Part shown: positions 1 through 7,606 of the stretch, one piece after another | How positions within the stretch are numbered: position 1 is the stretch's first letter | How the letters are laid out: each line of letters starts with the position of its first letter | The notes under the pieces: generated by a model | The model's input: the letters and a program-made list of their open reading frames with translations, nothing else | What the model was told of the DNA's origin: nothing | The model's database searches: none | Translations under genes and position numbers: made by a program | NCBI GenBank assembly: GCA_964642815.1 | Contig: CAZXSA010000071.1 | Span: 1-20,747 of the forward strand | Direction: 5' to 3' | From: JAAYCU01 sp964642815 | GTDB lineage: Bacteria > Planctomycetota > Phycisphaerae > UBA1845 > PWPN01 | Length of the DNA: 20,747 bases

Positions 1-1056
1 GGGACGATCGCCAACCAGGTCAAACGCTGGCCGACGGTGATCATGTCCTACTATCCCGGGGTTGACGAGATCGGGCATCGCAACGGGCCACAATCCGCTC
101 ACTACGAGGCGGCCTTGAGTAACATCGACAACATCGTTGGGCAAGTGACGGAGGCGTTGCGGCAGGCCGGTCTGCATGATTCGACTTATTATGTATTGCT
201 CGCGGATCACGGCATGGCCCCGGTTGGGAGAGAGCGGCAAATTGACTTACTCGCTTGGTTGCGGCATGAGAGAAAAATGAGCGTTCGGAGCAAGGCGATC
301 GGCCTCGAATTTTATGCGGACCGCCACCGGCTGATGGAATCTTACGATGCGGTGGCCAGCGTGGATGCCGGACGGGTGGCGATGATCCACTTGCGGGGTG
401 AAGGAGGCTGGCATGAGCGGCTCGATCCGGAAGAAACAATGAGTTGGATCCGCTCGAGCCCGTCGGTACTCGATTTGCCGGCGGTTGGTTGGGTGTTTAC
501 GCGAGCCGGGCAGGATCGCGCATGGGTGTTAAGTCGCGGCGGCTCGGCGATCGTGGAGCGTTTTCTTCGGGAAGGCGAATTCCATTACCGACTGACGAAG
601 ATCGAGGGCGATCCGCTGGGTTACGCAATAGTTCCGGAATTAAAGGATTTCCTGGCCGCCGATGGGCATCCATCGCGGGCTTGGTTGGCGGCGACGGCCC
701 GGTTGGAATGTCCCGATGTGGTTGCCCAGGCGGTGGAGTTGTTCGATTCCCCGCGGACCGGCGATGTCGTGCTGATGGCTGCCGATGGATGGGCGTTCTA
801 CAAGGGCGAACGTGGCGGGCATGGTTCCATTTCGCGGCGGGATATGCGTTTGCCCATGTATTTTGCCGGGCCGGACCTGCCGCGGGGAGCGTGTATACCT
901 CATGCCCGGCTGGTGGATTTGGCGCCCACGGTCCTGGGGTTGTTAGGTGAACAAAATAGGCTTCAGGATTATCCATCGTTGGATGGGATCAATTTGGCTG
1001 ATGAGCTTCGCGGAGCAAAAAATGTTGACGAACAGGAGTGTATCCGTGGCCCTTGA
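1..1056 (+). CDS. Type I phosphodiesterase / nucleotide pyrophosphatase family protein, 5'-truncated by window edge
   Basis: The frame is open from base 1, so the start lies outside the window; 351 codons are visible. It belongs to the alkaline phosphatase superfamily, whose members hydrolyse phosphodiester or phosphomonoester bonds with two metal ions. Counting from base 1, the metal-ligand motifs of the second half are present: D22 and H26 (VDEIGH, the D-x-x-G-H motif), D69-H70 (LLADHGM) and H274 (GGHGS). The Thr/Ser nucleophile and first Asp would lie upstream. The C-terminus ends with the usual 'VDLAPTVLGLLG' stretch. A membrane glycosyltransferase-like gene follows 48-123 bp downstream on the same strand, depending on its start, so co-transcription is likely. 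Substrate is unknown; a phospho-glycan or lipid-linked substrate is only a guess from context. Family assignment is fairly sure. Confidence 0.85.
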   Translation, partial: GTIANQVKRWPTVIMSYYPGVDEIGHRNGPQSAHYEAALSNIDNIVGQVTEALRQAGLHDSTYYVLLADHGMAPVGRERQIDLLAWLRHERKMSVRSKAIGLEFYADRHRLMESYDAVASVDAGRVAMIHLRGEGGWHERLDPEETMSWIRSSPSVLDLPAVGWVFTRAGQDRAWVLSRGGSAIVERFLREGEFHYRLTKIEGDPLGYAIVPELKDFLAADGHPSRAWLAATARLECPDVVAQAVELFDSPRTGDVVLMAADGWAFYKGERGGHGSISRRDMRLPMYFAGPDLPRGACIPHARLVDLAPTVLGLLGEQNRLQDYPSLDGINLADELRGAKNVDEQECIRGP

Positions 1057-1179
1057 ATCACGGCAATCGCGGATTGTTCCACAAGGATCGTTTGCGCTTG
1101 AAAAATGGATCGGAAGCGGCCCTGGCCCGCGTTGATGGCTTGGCCCGACCGTGGATTCCGATGGTTGCGGTGTGACCCG

Positions 1180-3132
1180 ATGTATAGCCGTTCTTATATT
1201 ATTCTCATCTCGTTTCTTTTCGCGGGCGCGACGCTGGCCGCGCACGGCTGGTCGCTGGACGATGGCCTGTTCCTCGACGACCATTGGCACCTGATTCGGT
1301 ACCTCGACAAGGATTGGTCCTTCCACGCGCTGATGGATGCCGGCACCATTGAACCGGAGCGGTTTGTCGAGAGCTGGTGGCAGGAAAAGCCCGTGCGCTG
1401 GACCTATGCGCGGCCGTTCGCCATCTTCGTGACCAAGCTGGCTTGCTACCTGTCGGGAGGCCGTCCGGCGGCCTTGCATGCGGTCAGTCTGGGGCTGCAT
1501 TGGATCGGGACATTGCTGGTTCATCATCTGTGTCTGCGGTTGACTCGACGGCGATTCTGGTCGGTGGTGGGGGGGCTGTTGTTCGTCGTCTATTCGCATA
1601 GCCTGTTCGCGGTTGGGTGGATCGCGGCTCAGAACACGGTTTTGCAGACTATCCTCATGCTGGGGGCTTTATTGGGTTATGTGCGCGCGTCAGGTCTCAA
1701 TTTGTACCCCTACGGCCACGTAAGCGACAAGGTGCCCGCCGAAGTGCCGCCTTTGCGGTATGGTGTATTTTTCGTGGTGGTCATCCTTTGGGTGTTTTCT
1801 CTACTCAGCAGGGAAAATGCTCTGGTGTTGCTGGTCTTTCTGCCCTGCATGGATCTGGCATTTGGCGGGTGGCGGCAGGTTCGAGCCCGGTGGGGTGCTT
1901 ATCTGGCCCTGACCACGGTGGCGACCGCGTTCGTTTTCTGGCGGTTGCTGGTTAGCGAGAGCATGGTCCCGGATTTCTACCTCCGACGGCCGGATGGACC
2001 GGGCTATGTGTTCTGGCTTATAGCCAAGGGCTTGCATTACCTGACGGCCGCGGTCTGGTTGTCACCCTTGACCGTCGGGCCCAGCGGCCGGTTTCATCCG
2101 TTCATCGAAGTGCCGGGTGATTGTCTGCTGATGGTTTTAATACTGAGCGTGCTGGGTGTGGGTTATTACGTTGCCTGCCGGAAGGCACGGGGCTGGTGGC
2201 TTTGGCCGTTATGGATTGTTCTATCGGTACTCCCCGTCTTGCCGGTCCTGGCCACCCCGCACTCGGGCTATATGCCCGCGATGGGATTCGCCGTGGCCAT
2301 GATTCTCGGGCCGGCCTTGCATGACCGCCTTAAGCCGGGTGCCCGACGTTGCTGGAGTAAATATGTGGCCTCATGGTTCCTGATCGCCACGACAACCTAC
2401 ATGCCCATCTATCGGGTTCTCTGGAATGCCATGCAGGCGGCGGAGCAATTGACGATCTCGAAAATCATGGAAGACCCGCCTCCGGCCGAGGCCACGGATG
2501 TTTTTTTCATCAACCTGCCGTTCGTCAATATTTATGCTCAACTGCATTTGGCCGAGGAGTATGCCCGAGCGGGGATGCCCCGGCCGGATTTTCGCGCCCA
2601 TGTTCTGACTTATGCGTCGAGCTACGTGATCGCCATGCAGCAGCGCTGTCGGCTGGAGCAGTTGGATGACCGGTCCTTTGCCCTTTCCGTCGAGGGACGA
2701 CCCTATTTTTCCGGGGCGCTTGGCCGTTTTCTGGTCGAGGGAATGCGCACAAATGGCCGATTTCATACCGAGCAGGTTGTCCATGGAAAACTTTTTGACG
2801 TGGAAATCGCCGAGGCTCACGAGCAGGGCGTCAGCAGGTTGATTTTCCGGTTTCATCGACCGCTGGCGGATAGACAGTTTTGTTTTTACATTACCACCCA
2901 ACATTGCCCCGCCGCCCGTGTCCAATTCAATGAGGCGGGGGTGGTTGGCCAGGAGCTTTCGTCGGTGGTCGGCCCGGATGGCTGGAGCCGAAATGAGCCC
3001 TGTCCGGAAACGCGGGAGCAGAAAGGCCTTCGCCAGGCCGTGGAGACGCTGTTCCACGTGAGGCAAATTACCCGTGGGATTATCCGGACGGACCTCTATC
3101 AGACGGGTCCGCCATATCCCGGTCCTCGGTAG
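1180..3132 (+). CDS. Polytopic membrane protein, GT-C (GT39/Tmtc-like) glycosyltransferase candidate
   Basis: About 650 residues from the ATG at 1180. The frame also allows an ATG at 1105, which would add 25 residues rich in Arg and Trp; neither start has a clear Shine-Dalgarno site. I prefer 1180 because the first membrane segment (residues 6-24) then sits at the N-terminus. About 11-12 hydrophobic segments are visible over the first 400 residues, followed by a soluble tail of roughly 200 residues. The first loop carries clustered acids (SLDDGLFLDDHWH), the arrangement in which GT-C enzymes place a catalytic acid. Such enzymes move sugars from lipid-phosphate donors on the outer face of the membrane. 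The specific donor and acceptor cannot be read. It may also be only a topological look-alike. Likely in one unit with the upstream phosphodiesterase. Confidence 0.7.
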   Translation: MYSRSYIILISFLFAGATLAAHGWSLDDGLFLDDHWHLIRYLDKDWSFHALMDAGTIEPERFVESWWQEKPVRWTYARPFAIFVTKLACYLSGGRPAALHAVSLGLHWIGTLLVHHLCLRLTRRRFWSVVGGLLFVVYSHSLFAVGWIAAQNTVLQTILMLGALLGYVRASGLNLYPYGHVSDKVPAEVPPLRYGVFFVVVILWVFSLLSRENALVLLVFLPCMDLAFGGWRQVRARWGAYLALTTVATAFVFWRLLVSESMVPDFYLRRPDGPGYVFWLIAKGLHYLTAAVWLSPLTVGPSGRFHPFIEVPGDCLLMVLILSVLGVGYYVACRKARGWWLWPLWIVLSVLPVLPVLATPHSGYMPAMGFAVAMILGPALHDRLKPGARRCWSKYVASWFLIATTTYMPIYRVLWNAMQAAEQLTISKIMEDPPPAEATDVFFINLPFVNIYAQLHLAEEYARAGMPRPDFRAHVLTYASSYVIAMQQRCRLEQLDDRSFALSVEGRPYFSGALGRFLVEGMRTNGRFHTEQVVHGKLFDVEIAEAHEQGVSRLIFRFHRPLADRQFCFYITTQHCPAARVQFNEAGVVGQELSSVVGPDGWSRNEPCPETREQKGLRQAVETLFHVRQITRGIIRTDLYQTGPPYPGPR

Positions 3133-3135
3133 GAG

Positions 3136-3170
3136 TGGCAATCAGGCGGGTTTTGAGCTAAAATACCGCC
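3136..3170 (+). promoter_or_regulatory. Hairpin with an embedded -10-like box between 3132 and the SDR gene
   Basis: GGCGG (3145-3149) pairs with CCGCC (3166-3170), with TTTT (3151-3154) facing AAAA (3160-3163) inside. It lies just after the stop of the membrane protein, but no T-run follows, so it is a weak terminator at best. The same bases hold TAAAAT (3159-3164), five of six to a -10 box, with a poor -35 (TGGCAA, 3136-3141) at 17 bp. Whether it ends one unit, starts the next, or both is unresolved. Confidence 0.3.
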
Positions 3171-3230
3171 CTTTGCCTTGGGTAATTTCTCGGTTAAGGT
3201 TGTAATTCATCAGGGAGATCGCTAGCCGGT

Positions 3231-4406
3231 ATGAATTCCAAGTATTTGCCCACCATAATGATGACCGGGGCCACCGGCTTTCTGGGTCAGTATGTATTAC
3301 GCGATTTATTGCGCCGGGGCCGCCGGGTGGTTGTCGTTCTGAGGCCTCCCCTGGCGGATGCCTTACCACGTTTAACCCAGATTCTGGAACAGATCGGCAT
3401 GAATCTGACCCCTTTCCTGGAGAGCGGTCAATGCGTGCCCGTCGAGGGATCCCTTCCGCGTCAGTTACCCGACCCAGTCTGGGGGCCAACCGATGCCGTG
3501 TTGCACTGCGCGGCCAGTCTTCAGCTTTTCTCGAACGGTAACGGCGAGCCGATAGCCACCAATCTCGAGGGCGCGGCGGCGCTGATTGAGTGGGTCCGGG
3601 CGCACAATGTCAAGCAGATATTCGGGGTGAGCACCGCTTATACGTGCGGCTGGAACCGTGGGGTGATCGCGGAAGACTTCCATTGGCCGCGCCCCGACTT
3701 CCAGACGGATTACGAACGCAGCAAGTGGCAGGCGGAGATCCTGCTACGCGATTGGGCCGAGCAGAGCGGGGGTATGCTGACCATTTTTCGCCCGAGTTTT
3801 TTGGTGGGCGATTCGGAGACGGGCTATACCTGCCAGTTCGCCGGTTTTTATCAGTTTGCACGGTTGATCGGTGTACTTAAACAGCATTACGCCGATCCGG
3901 GTAATGGCAAGATGACGCATATTCCGCTACGTATTCCCGGCCGTCCGGAGAATCCGCAGAACCTGGTTCCCATCGATTTCGTCGCCCGGATCATTGACGA
4001 GGTGGTGAACGATCCGCAGTTCCACGGACGTATTTACCATCTGACTAACCCTGAGCCGCCCACGAACGACATGATGAAGCGTTTTTATGAGGAATATTTT
4101 GGTCTGTGCGGCGGGTATTTTACCGAGCCCGACCAGGTCGTGGGGCATTACACGCCCGCCGAGTCATTGCTCTGGGAACAGTTTCATCTGTTGACCCCGC
4201 GGACGGTGCATGACCCCTTGTTTGACTGCACCAACACCCGTATGGTCATGGCTGCCCGGCGGATTGATTTTCCGACCCTCGATCTCGAACGGCTTACCAA
4301 ACTCCTTGACTACGCTACTGGTTGTGACTGGGGTCGCCAGACCAACGGCACGGATAGTTCATCACCATCCCGGCGAGCCAAGGCGGTGATCAATAACCTC
4401 GGCTGA
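3231..4406 (+). CDS. SDR-family NAD(P)-dependent reductase/epimerase (thioester-reductase-like)
   Basis: 391 residues. The N-terminal Rossmann motif TGATGFLG (residues 12-19) binds NAD(P). The catalytic pair is Y161-x-x-x-K165 (YERSK), with S134/T135 as the candidate third residue. The overall pattern (TGATGFLG, 'VLHCAASLQL', a Tyr-x-x-x-Lys with long C-terminal substrate domain) fits extended SDRs of the NAD-binding-4/thioester reductase group, which reduce acyl thioesters or modify nucleotide sugars. The substrate cannot be chosen from sequence alone. ATG at 3231 is used; AGGGAG lies about 13 bases upstream, rather far for a ribosome site. The gene is separated from the upstream membrane protein by 98 bp and ends 16 bp from the convergent minus-strand lipoprotein gene. 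Confidence 0.82.
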   Translation: MNSKYLPTIMMTGATGFLGQYVLRDLLRRGRRVVVVLRPPLADALPRLTQILEQIGMNLTPFLESGQCVPVEGSLPRQLPDPVWGPTDAVLHCAASLQLFSNGNGEPIATNLEGAAALIEWVRAHNVKQIFGVSTAYTCGWNRGVIAEDFHWPRPDFQTDYERSKWQAEILLRDWAEQSGGMLTIFRPSFLVGDSETGYTCQFAGFYQFARLIGVLKQHYADPGNGKMTHIPLRIPGRPENPQNLVPIDFVARIIDEVVNDPQFHGRIYHLTNPEPPTNDMMKRFYEEYFGLCGGYFTEPDQVVGHYTPAESLLWEQFHLLTPRTVHDPLFDCTNTRMVMAARRIDFPTLDLERLTKLLDYATGCDWGRQTNGTDSSSPSRRAKAVINNLG

Positions 4407-4422
4407 TGAATTTTCATCCCGT

Positions 4423-5931
4423 CTACTTGCCGCACCTGTCGCCAAGCGGAATGTCCATCTGTTCGAGGACTTGACGCAGATTTTCCATACGGGAAAAGGC
4501 GGGGGGGCGGCCCTGCATGGTGGCGACGAATCCGATCGAACTGTGGGCTTCGAGGTTGCCATGAGTGGAGGCCATATCGACCATTTCGGACATTGTTTTG
4601 CAGCCGCAATGCCATCCGTCGTGAACGGAAAGAAGCACTTGCGGCTGGTTAGCAATCAGCCCGTGAAATGCCCGCCACAGACGATGCACGCAGTCCGGAT
4701 AGCGGTGTTCCCGAGTAGCCTCGTATAATATCTGATCGCCGATATAACCTTCGGAATCGACCGATCCATCTTGGCGCAGTTGATCGATAATCGGGAGCAG
4801 TTCCAGAGGGTCGCCGCGTTCGGTCAGGTAACGATAACGGCCCGGGGTTGAACGGGAAATTCTTGCCCGACCTGAATGGGTCAGGATAACCACTTCATCG
4901 TTTGCATCGAGATAATAGGCCGCCGCTATTCCCTCGATGCCGAGTACGTCGGCGGCGACGGACGCTGGGGATTGGGTGTATATGGCCGCGCTGGTGACCA
5001 TGCCGAACTCGGGCACGACAACGTCATTCGGTCCCTCAAGAGTCTTACGAACCTGGTAGCCGAATTGGGCCAACAACTCCGGCAGGGGGATACGTTTGCT
5101 GGGTACAAGGTTGATACCGTGATCCGACAAGAGGGTGATCCTGGCCCGGCCTCGGGTGTCATGCAGGATGGCCTGCCCCATCCGGTCGACCTGGACCAGG
5201 GAGACCATCAGTCCATTGCGGCCGATGCGGGTGCCGGTCGCCGAGGTGCCCACCGCATAGCCAATGGTGGTTTTTTTCTTGCCGGTCAAGAAGATATTCT
5301 GAATTTCACCCAGCTCGTGATTAAACCATTTCAGAACCTGGCCTTGATCGTAAGCGAAGGGGTGGGCGAGGTTGTTCATGCGATAGTCCACGCATTGCCC
5401 CCATTTTACGTTACCGCTATTGAGATAGACGCTGTAAGGACTGCTGAGCCGGTGCCCGTCGTAGTAGGCCGACTCGACGCCCGGGCAGGGCGAGACCCCG
5501 AAGAATTCACTTAACGACAGGTCGGTCATGACCGGAAATGGAGCGATGACGCGGGTCGGCGGGTGACAGAAACGCAGCCGCCCCTGTTGCCATGTTTCCC
5601 GCACCATCTGATAGGGTACGCTGTCCAGGATGATAACGAGGTGGCGGATTTCCTCTTCGGGAATGTCGGCCAGCACCACTTGGTCGTCCGCCCGGCCGTC
5701 TCCGTTGGTATCCCAGCCGAGGGACTCGACGATCCCCGCGGCGTTCAGGCGCTCGGAATAATCCGCCCGGCCGTTCCCGTTCGTATCGTACCACCGTTCA
5801 AGCCCGCCGTTGTCGAGAGCCTGGACCTTCAACGGGGCGGCCGGAAACATCCTCGGCCCCGGCCCGACACAGCCCATAATCCCGACCAACAGAACAAAGG
5901 CACCCAGCGTCAGAAATCGCAAGAACGTCAT
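4423..5931 (-). CDS. Putative lipoprotein: two Ca-binding-like repeats plus alkaline-phosphatase-superfamily-like domain
   Basis: 502 residues from the ATG at 5931; a start at 5952 would add seven residues before the signal peptide. The N-terminus has a hydrophobic signal segment ending at C21 (GIMGC), a passable lipobox. Residues 49-60 and 74-85 are two copies of D-T-N-G-(N/D)-G-R-A-D, the acidic loop seen in dockerin, EF-hand and thrombospondin-3 type calcium sites. From about residue 96 the order of motifs follows the alkaline phosphatase superfamily: D103 (VIILD), a Ser/Thr-containing segment at 132-141 (T136 or S139 as nucleophile candidate), D270-H271 (LLSDHG) and H457 (STHG). I therefore infer an envelope-anchored metal-dependent hydrolase, although the match is distant and activity is unproven. 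It is divergent from purM and convergent with the SDR gene. Confidence 0.68.
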   Translation of the reverse strand: MTFLRFLTLGAFVLLVGIMGCVGPGPRMFPAAPLKVQALDNGGLERWYDTNGNGRADYSERLNAAGIVESLGWDTNGDGRADDQVVLADIPEEEIRHLVIILDSVPYQMVRETWQQGRLRFCHPPTRVIAPFPVMTDLSLSEFFGVSPCPGVESAYYDGHRLSSPYSVYLNSGNVKWGQCVDYRMNNLAHPFAYDQGQVLKWFNHELGEIQNIFLTGKKKTTIGYAVGTSATGTRIGRNGLMVSLVQVDRMGQAILHDTRGRARITLLSDHGINLVPSKRIPLPELLAQFGYQVRKTLEGPNDVVVPEFGMVTSAAIYTQSPASVAADVLGIEGIAAAYYLDANDEVVILTHSGRARISRSTPGRYRYLTERGDPLELLPIIDQLRQDGSVDSEGYIGDQILYEATREHRYPDCVHRLWRAFHGLIANQPQVLLSVHDGWHCGCKTMSEMVDMASTHGNLEAHSSIGFVATMQGRPPAFSRMENLRQVLEQMDIPLGDRCGK

Positions 5932-5960
5932 CGACCTAAATCCCCAACACATCCACGCGG

Positions 5961-5982
5961 CGGCCGAATCGCTCCTCGGCCG
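5961..5982 (-). promoter_or_regulatory. Hairpin in the leader of the minus-strand lipoprotein gene
   Basis: CGGCCGA (5961-5967) and TCGGCCG (5976-5982) form a perfect 7-bp inverted repeat around an 8-base loop. It lies 29 bases upstream of the start at 5931. It may be an operator or an RNA structure; nothing else identifies it. Confidence 0.35.
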
Positions 5983-6122
5983 GGATATAGATTATCAAAA
6001 AGCAAGGGGAAAATCATGTACCCACGGATCGATCCCCCATGACCATCCCGAAGCGCCGGCGAGGGATACAATTTACCAGCCCGCTAGCGAGGGACGATCA
6101 CGGTGGACGCATGCAAATACAA

Positions 6123-6154
6123 GTGGCGTCTTGCTCGCGTTCGATCCCTTGCTT
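6123..6154 (+). repeat. 32-bp direct repeat, copy 1
   Basis: This 32-base unit starts GTGGCGTCTTGCTCGCGT and ends CCCTTGCTT. It matches 6276-6307 at 31 of 32 positions (C versus T at the 20th base). It is the left copy inside the MITE-like element. Confidence 0.85.
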
Positions 6155-6160
6155 GGTGCT

Positions 6161-6184
6161 GGAACGAGAATCCGTTCTCGTTCC
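6161..6184. repeat. 10-bp-stem hairpin A of the element
   Basis: Perfect inverted repeat: GGAACGAGAA, loop TCCG, TTCTCGTTCC. Compared with hairpin B (6246-6269) the stem differs at two positions, and each change is matched on the opposite arm. Confidence 0.8.
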
Positions 6185-6245
6185 TCGTCTTCCGCGGGAA
6201 TCCTTTCCCCTGTTTTCTCATGGGATAGGTATCCCCGGAGCAATG

Positions 6246-6269
6246 GGACCGAGATGGGAATCTCGGTCC
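6246..6269. repeat. 10-bp-stem hairpin B of the element
   Basis: Perfect inverted repeat: GGACCGAGAT, loop GGGA, ATCTCGGTCC. It has the same stem and loop length as hairpin A, with compensated substitutions at stem positions 4 and 10. Confidence 0.8.
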
Positions 6270-6275
6270 AGCCGT

Positions 6276-6307
6276 GTGGCGTCTTGCTCGCGTTTGATCC
6301 CTTGCTT
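6276..6307 (+). repeat. 32-bp direct repeat, copy 2
   Basis: Right copy of the repeat at 6123-6154, in the same orientation and with one mismatch. It runs into the TACGCGTA palindrome and right terminal inverted repeat of the element. Confidence 0.85.
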
Positions 6308-6332
6308 ACGCGTAGGGCTGGTAAAGGGCCTG

Positions 6333-6361
6333 TTGTCAGAGGGGCGGAGTGCGGCTAGATT
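6333..6361 (+). promoter_or_regulatory. Candidate purM promoter, probably giving a leaderless transcript
   Basis: TTGTCA (6333-6338, five of six to TTGACA) and TAGATT (6356-6361, four of six to TATAAT) are spaced by exactly 17 bp. Only six bases separate the -10 box from the purM ATG at 6368, so transcription would start at or next to the initiation codon. No Shine-Dalgarno site precedes this ATG, which fits a leaderless mRNA. The -35 box begins eight bases after the MITE-like element ends. Confidence 0.5.
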
Positions 6362-6367
6362 ATTTGG

Positions 6368-7435
6368 ATGGCAAAAAAGAAAAACATTACCTACAAGGAT
6401 TCCGGGGTGGATATTTCCGCCAACGACCGGCTGATCGACTTGCTTAAACCCATCGTGCGTAACACCTACGGGCCGCGAGTAATGGGCGCGCATGGCGGGT
6501 TTGCCGGCCTGTTTCGACTCGATCATAGCGAGACATTGTTCAAGCACAATTATCGTGACCCGGTGCTGGTGGCCTGCACCGACGGGGTCGGCAGCAAAAT
6601 CCTACTGGCCCGCGAGTCGGGCCATTTCGATACGATCGGCCTCGATCTGGTGGCCATGAACGTCAACGATATGCTGACCGTCGGGGCCGAGCCGCTGTTT
6701 TTCCTGGATTACGTGGCCGTGCATGACCTCGATCCGGAGCGGGTGGCGACGATGGTCGAAGGCATCGCCGCCGGATGCATCGAGGCCGGTTGCTCGTTAA
6801 TCGGAGGCGAGACGGCCGAGATGCCTGATCTGTATCAGAAGGGCGATTTCGATCTGGCGGGTTTCGCGGTTGGCGCGGTGGAGCGCAATCGAATCATCGA
6901 CGGCTCGACCATCGAGCCGGGTGATGCGATCATCGGCCTGCCGTCCAGCGGGGTGCATTCTAACGGTTATTCCCTGGCCCGTCGGTTGGTCTTCAAGGAG
7001 GCCAAGCTTAAATACGATTCCGTGGTGCCGCAGATCGGCTGTGCGATCGGCGACGAGCTGCTCAAGCCGACCCGAATTTACGTCAAGCCCGTGCTCCATC
7101 TGCTGCATTATTACCGGGTGAAGCGCGTGGTCCGGGGCATGGCCCACATTACCGGTGGCGGGCTGCCGGGTAACGTGGTTCGCATCCTGCCCGAAGGCTG
7201 CATGGCCGTCATCGACACGAAGAGCTGGACCATCCCGCCGATTTTCAAGTACATGCAATCCCTGGGCGTGCAGCGCGACGAGATGTTCCGGGTCTTTAAT
7301 ATGGGGATCGGCTACGTGCTGGTGGTCCGTCCGACCTTCGCCAATGCGGTCGTCGGTCATTTCCGCCGCCGGCGAATTGACGCGGTCATCATCGGCCACA
7401 TCCGCAAGGGGCCTTGCGACGTGGAACTGCGCTGA
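6368..7435 (+). CDS. purM: Phosphoribosylformylglycinamidine cyclo-ligase (AIR synthetase)
   Basis: 355 residues, close to the usual 340-350. The enzyme closes the imidazole ring of FGAM with ATP to give aminoimidazole ribotide in cytosolic de novo purine synthesis. The N-terminal signature YKDSGVDI (residues 9-16) is characteristic of PurM, followed by TDGVGSK (71-77), MNVNDM (97-102), the ATP-site GGETAEMPDLY (146-156), SSGVHSNGYSL (193-203) and HITGGGLPGN (260-269). These cover the full length of the family, so the gene looks intact. It stands alone: no other purine gene lies in the window. It is divergent from the minus-strand lipoprotein, with the repeat element between them. Start at 6368 is supported by the N-terminal signature and by the promoter spacing. 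Confidence 0.97.
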   Translation: MAKKKNITYKDSGVDISANDRLIDLLKPIVRNTYGPRVMGAHGGFAGLFRLDHSETLFKHNYRDPVLVACTDGVGSKILLARESGHFDTIGLDLVAMNVNDMLTVGAEPLFFLDYVAVHDLDPERVATMVEGIAAGCIEAGCSLIGGETAEMPDLYQKGDFDLAGFAVGAVERNRIIDGSTIEPGDAIIGLPSSGVHSNGYSLARRLVFKEAKLKYDSVVPQIGCAIGDELLKPTRIYVKPVLHLLHYYRVKRVVRGMAHITGGGLPGNVVRILPEGCMAVIDTKSWTIPPIFKYMQSLGVQRDEMFRVFNMGIGYVLVVRPTFANAVVGHFRRRRIDAVIIGHIRKGPCDVELR

Positions 7436-7446
7436 TGCGGTTTTTT

Positions 7447-7471
7447 ACCACGGAGGCACGGAGGCGCGGAG
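7447..7471 (+). repeat. Tandem 8-mer repeat (CACGGAGG)x3
   Basis: Two exact CACGGAGG units (7449-7456, 7457-7464) and a third diverged unit (CGCGGAGA, 7465-7472) follow a T-run just after purM. I recall very similar purine-rich motifs lying between genes in many unrelated bacteria, but this was not searched. Confidence 0.55.
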
Positions 7472-7486
7472 ATCCAGAGGTCATAT

Positions 7487-7510
7487 CAACGAAGATGTTT
7501 CGTTGTTTTC
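7487..7510 (+). terminator. Weak candidate terminator after purM
   Basis: CAACGAA (7487-7493) pairs perfectly with TTCGTTG (7499-7505) around a 5-base loop, and TTTT follows at once. The stem is short and low in GC. It lies between the convergent purM and lipoprotein genes. Confidence 0.35.
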
Positions 7511-7606
7511 CAGGAAACGAAAAGCTGCGTCGTTGCGGTTGCAGTTCTTGAGCCGCTCTCCGGCGCATTCGGTGGTACCTGATCCTTCGCCGGCTCGGTG
7601 GCGGGA

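Larger units (their letters stand above)
6072..6325. mobile_element. MITE-like non-coding element of 254 bp with 11-bp terminal inverted repeats and internal hairpins
   Basis: TTTACCAGCCC (6072-6082) is repeated inverted as GGGCTGGTAAA (6315-6325). Just inside each end lies a different 8-bp palindrome: CGCTAGCG (6082-6089) and TACGCGTA (6307-6314). Two 32-bp direct repeats with one mismatch occupy 6123-6154 and 6276-6307. Between them are four hairpins: 6161-6184 (10-bp stem), 6196-6209 (5-bp), 6222-6235 (6-bp) and 6246-6269 (10-bp). No credible protein is encoded and no clear target-site duplication is seen. It fills most of the 436-bp gap between the divergent lipoprotein and purM genes. 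The organisation suggests a transposable or REP-like repeat family; copies elsewhere in the genome are expected but cannot be seen here. Confidence 0.6.

Noticed and set aside
4876..5514. Plus-strand open frame of 212 codons
   Set aside because: It is antisense to the lipoprotein gene, which has a signal peptide and phosphatase motifs; the plus-strand product resembles nothing.
5810..6434. Plus-strand frames across the repeat element
   Set aside because: Their translations are the hairpins and repeats read as protein; the region is better explained as a non-coding element.
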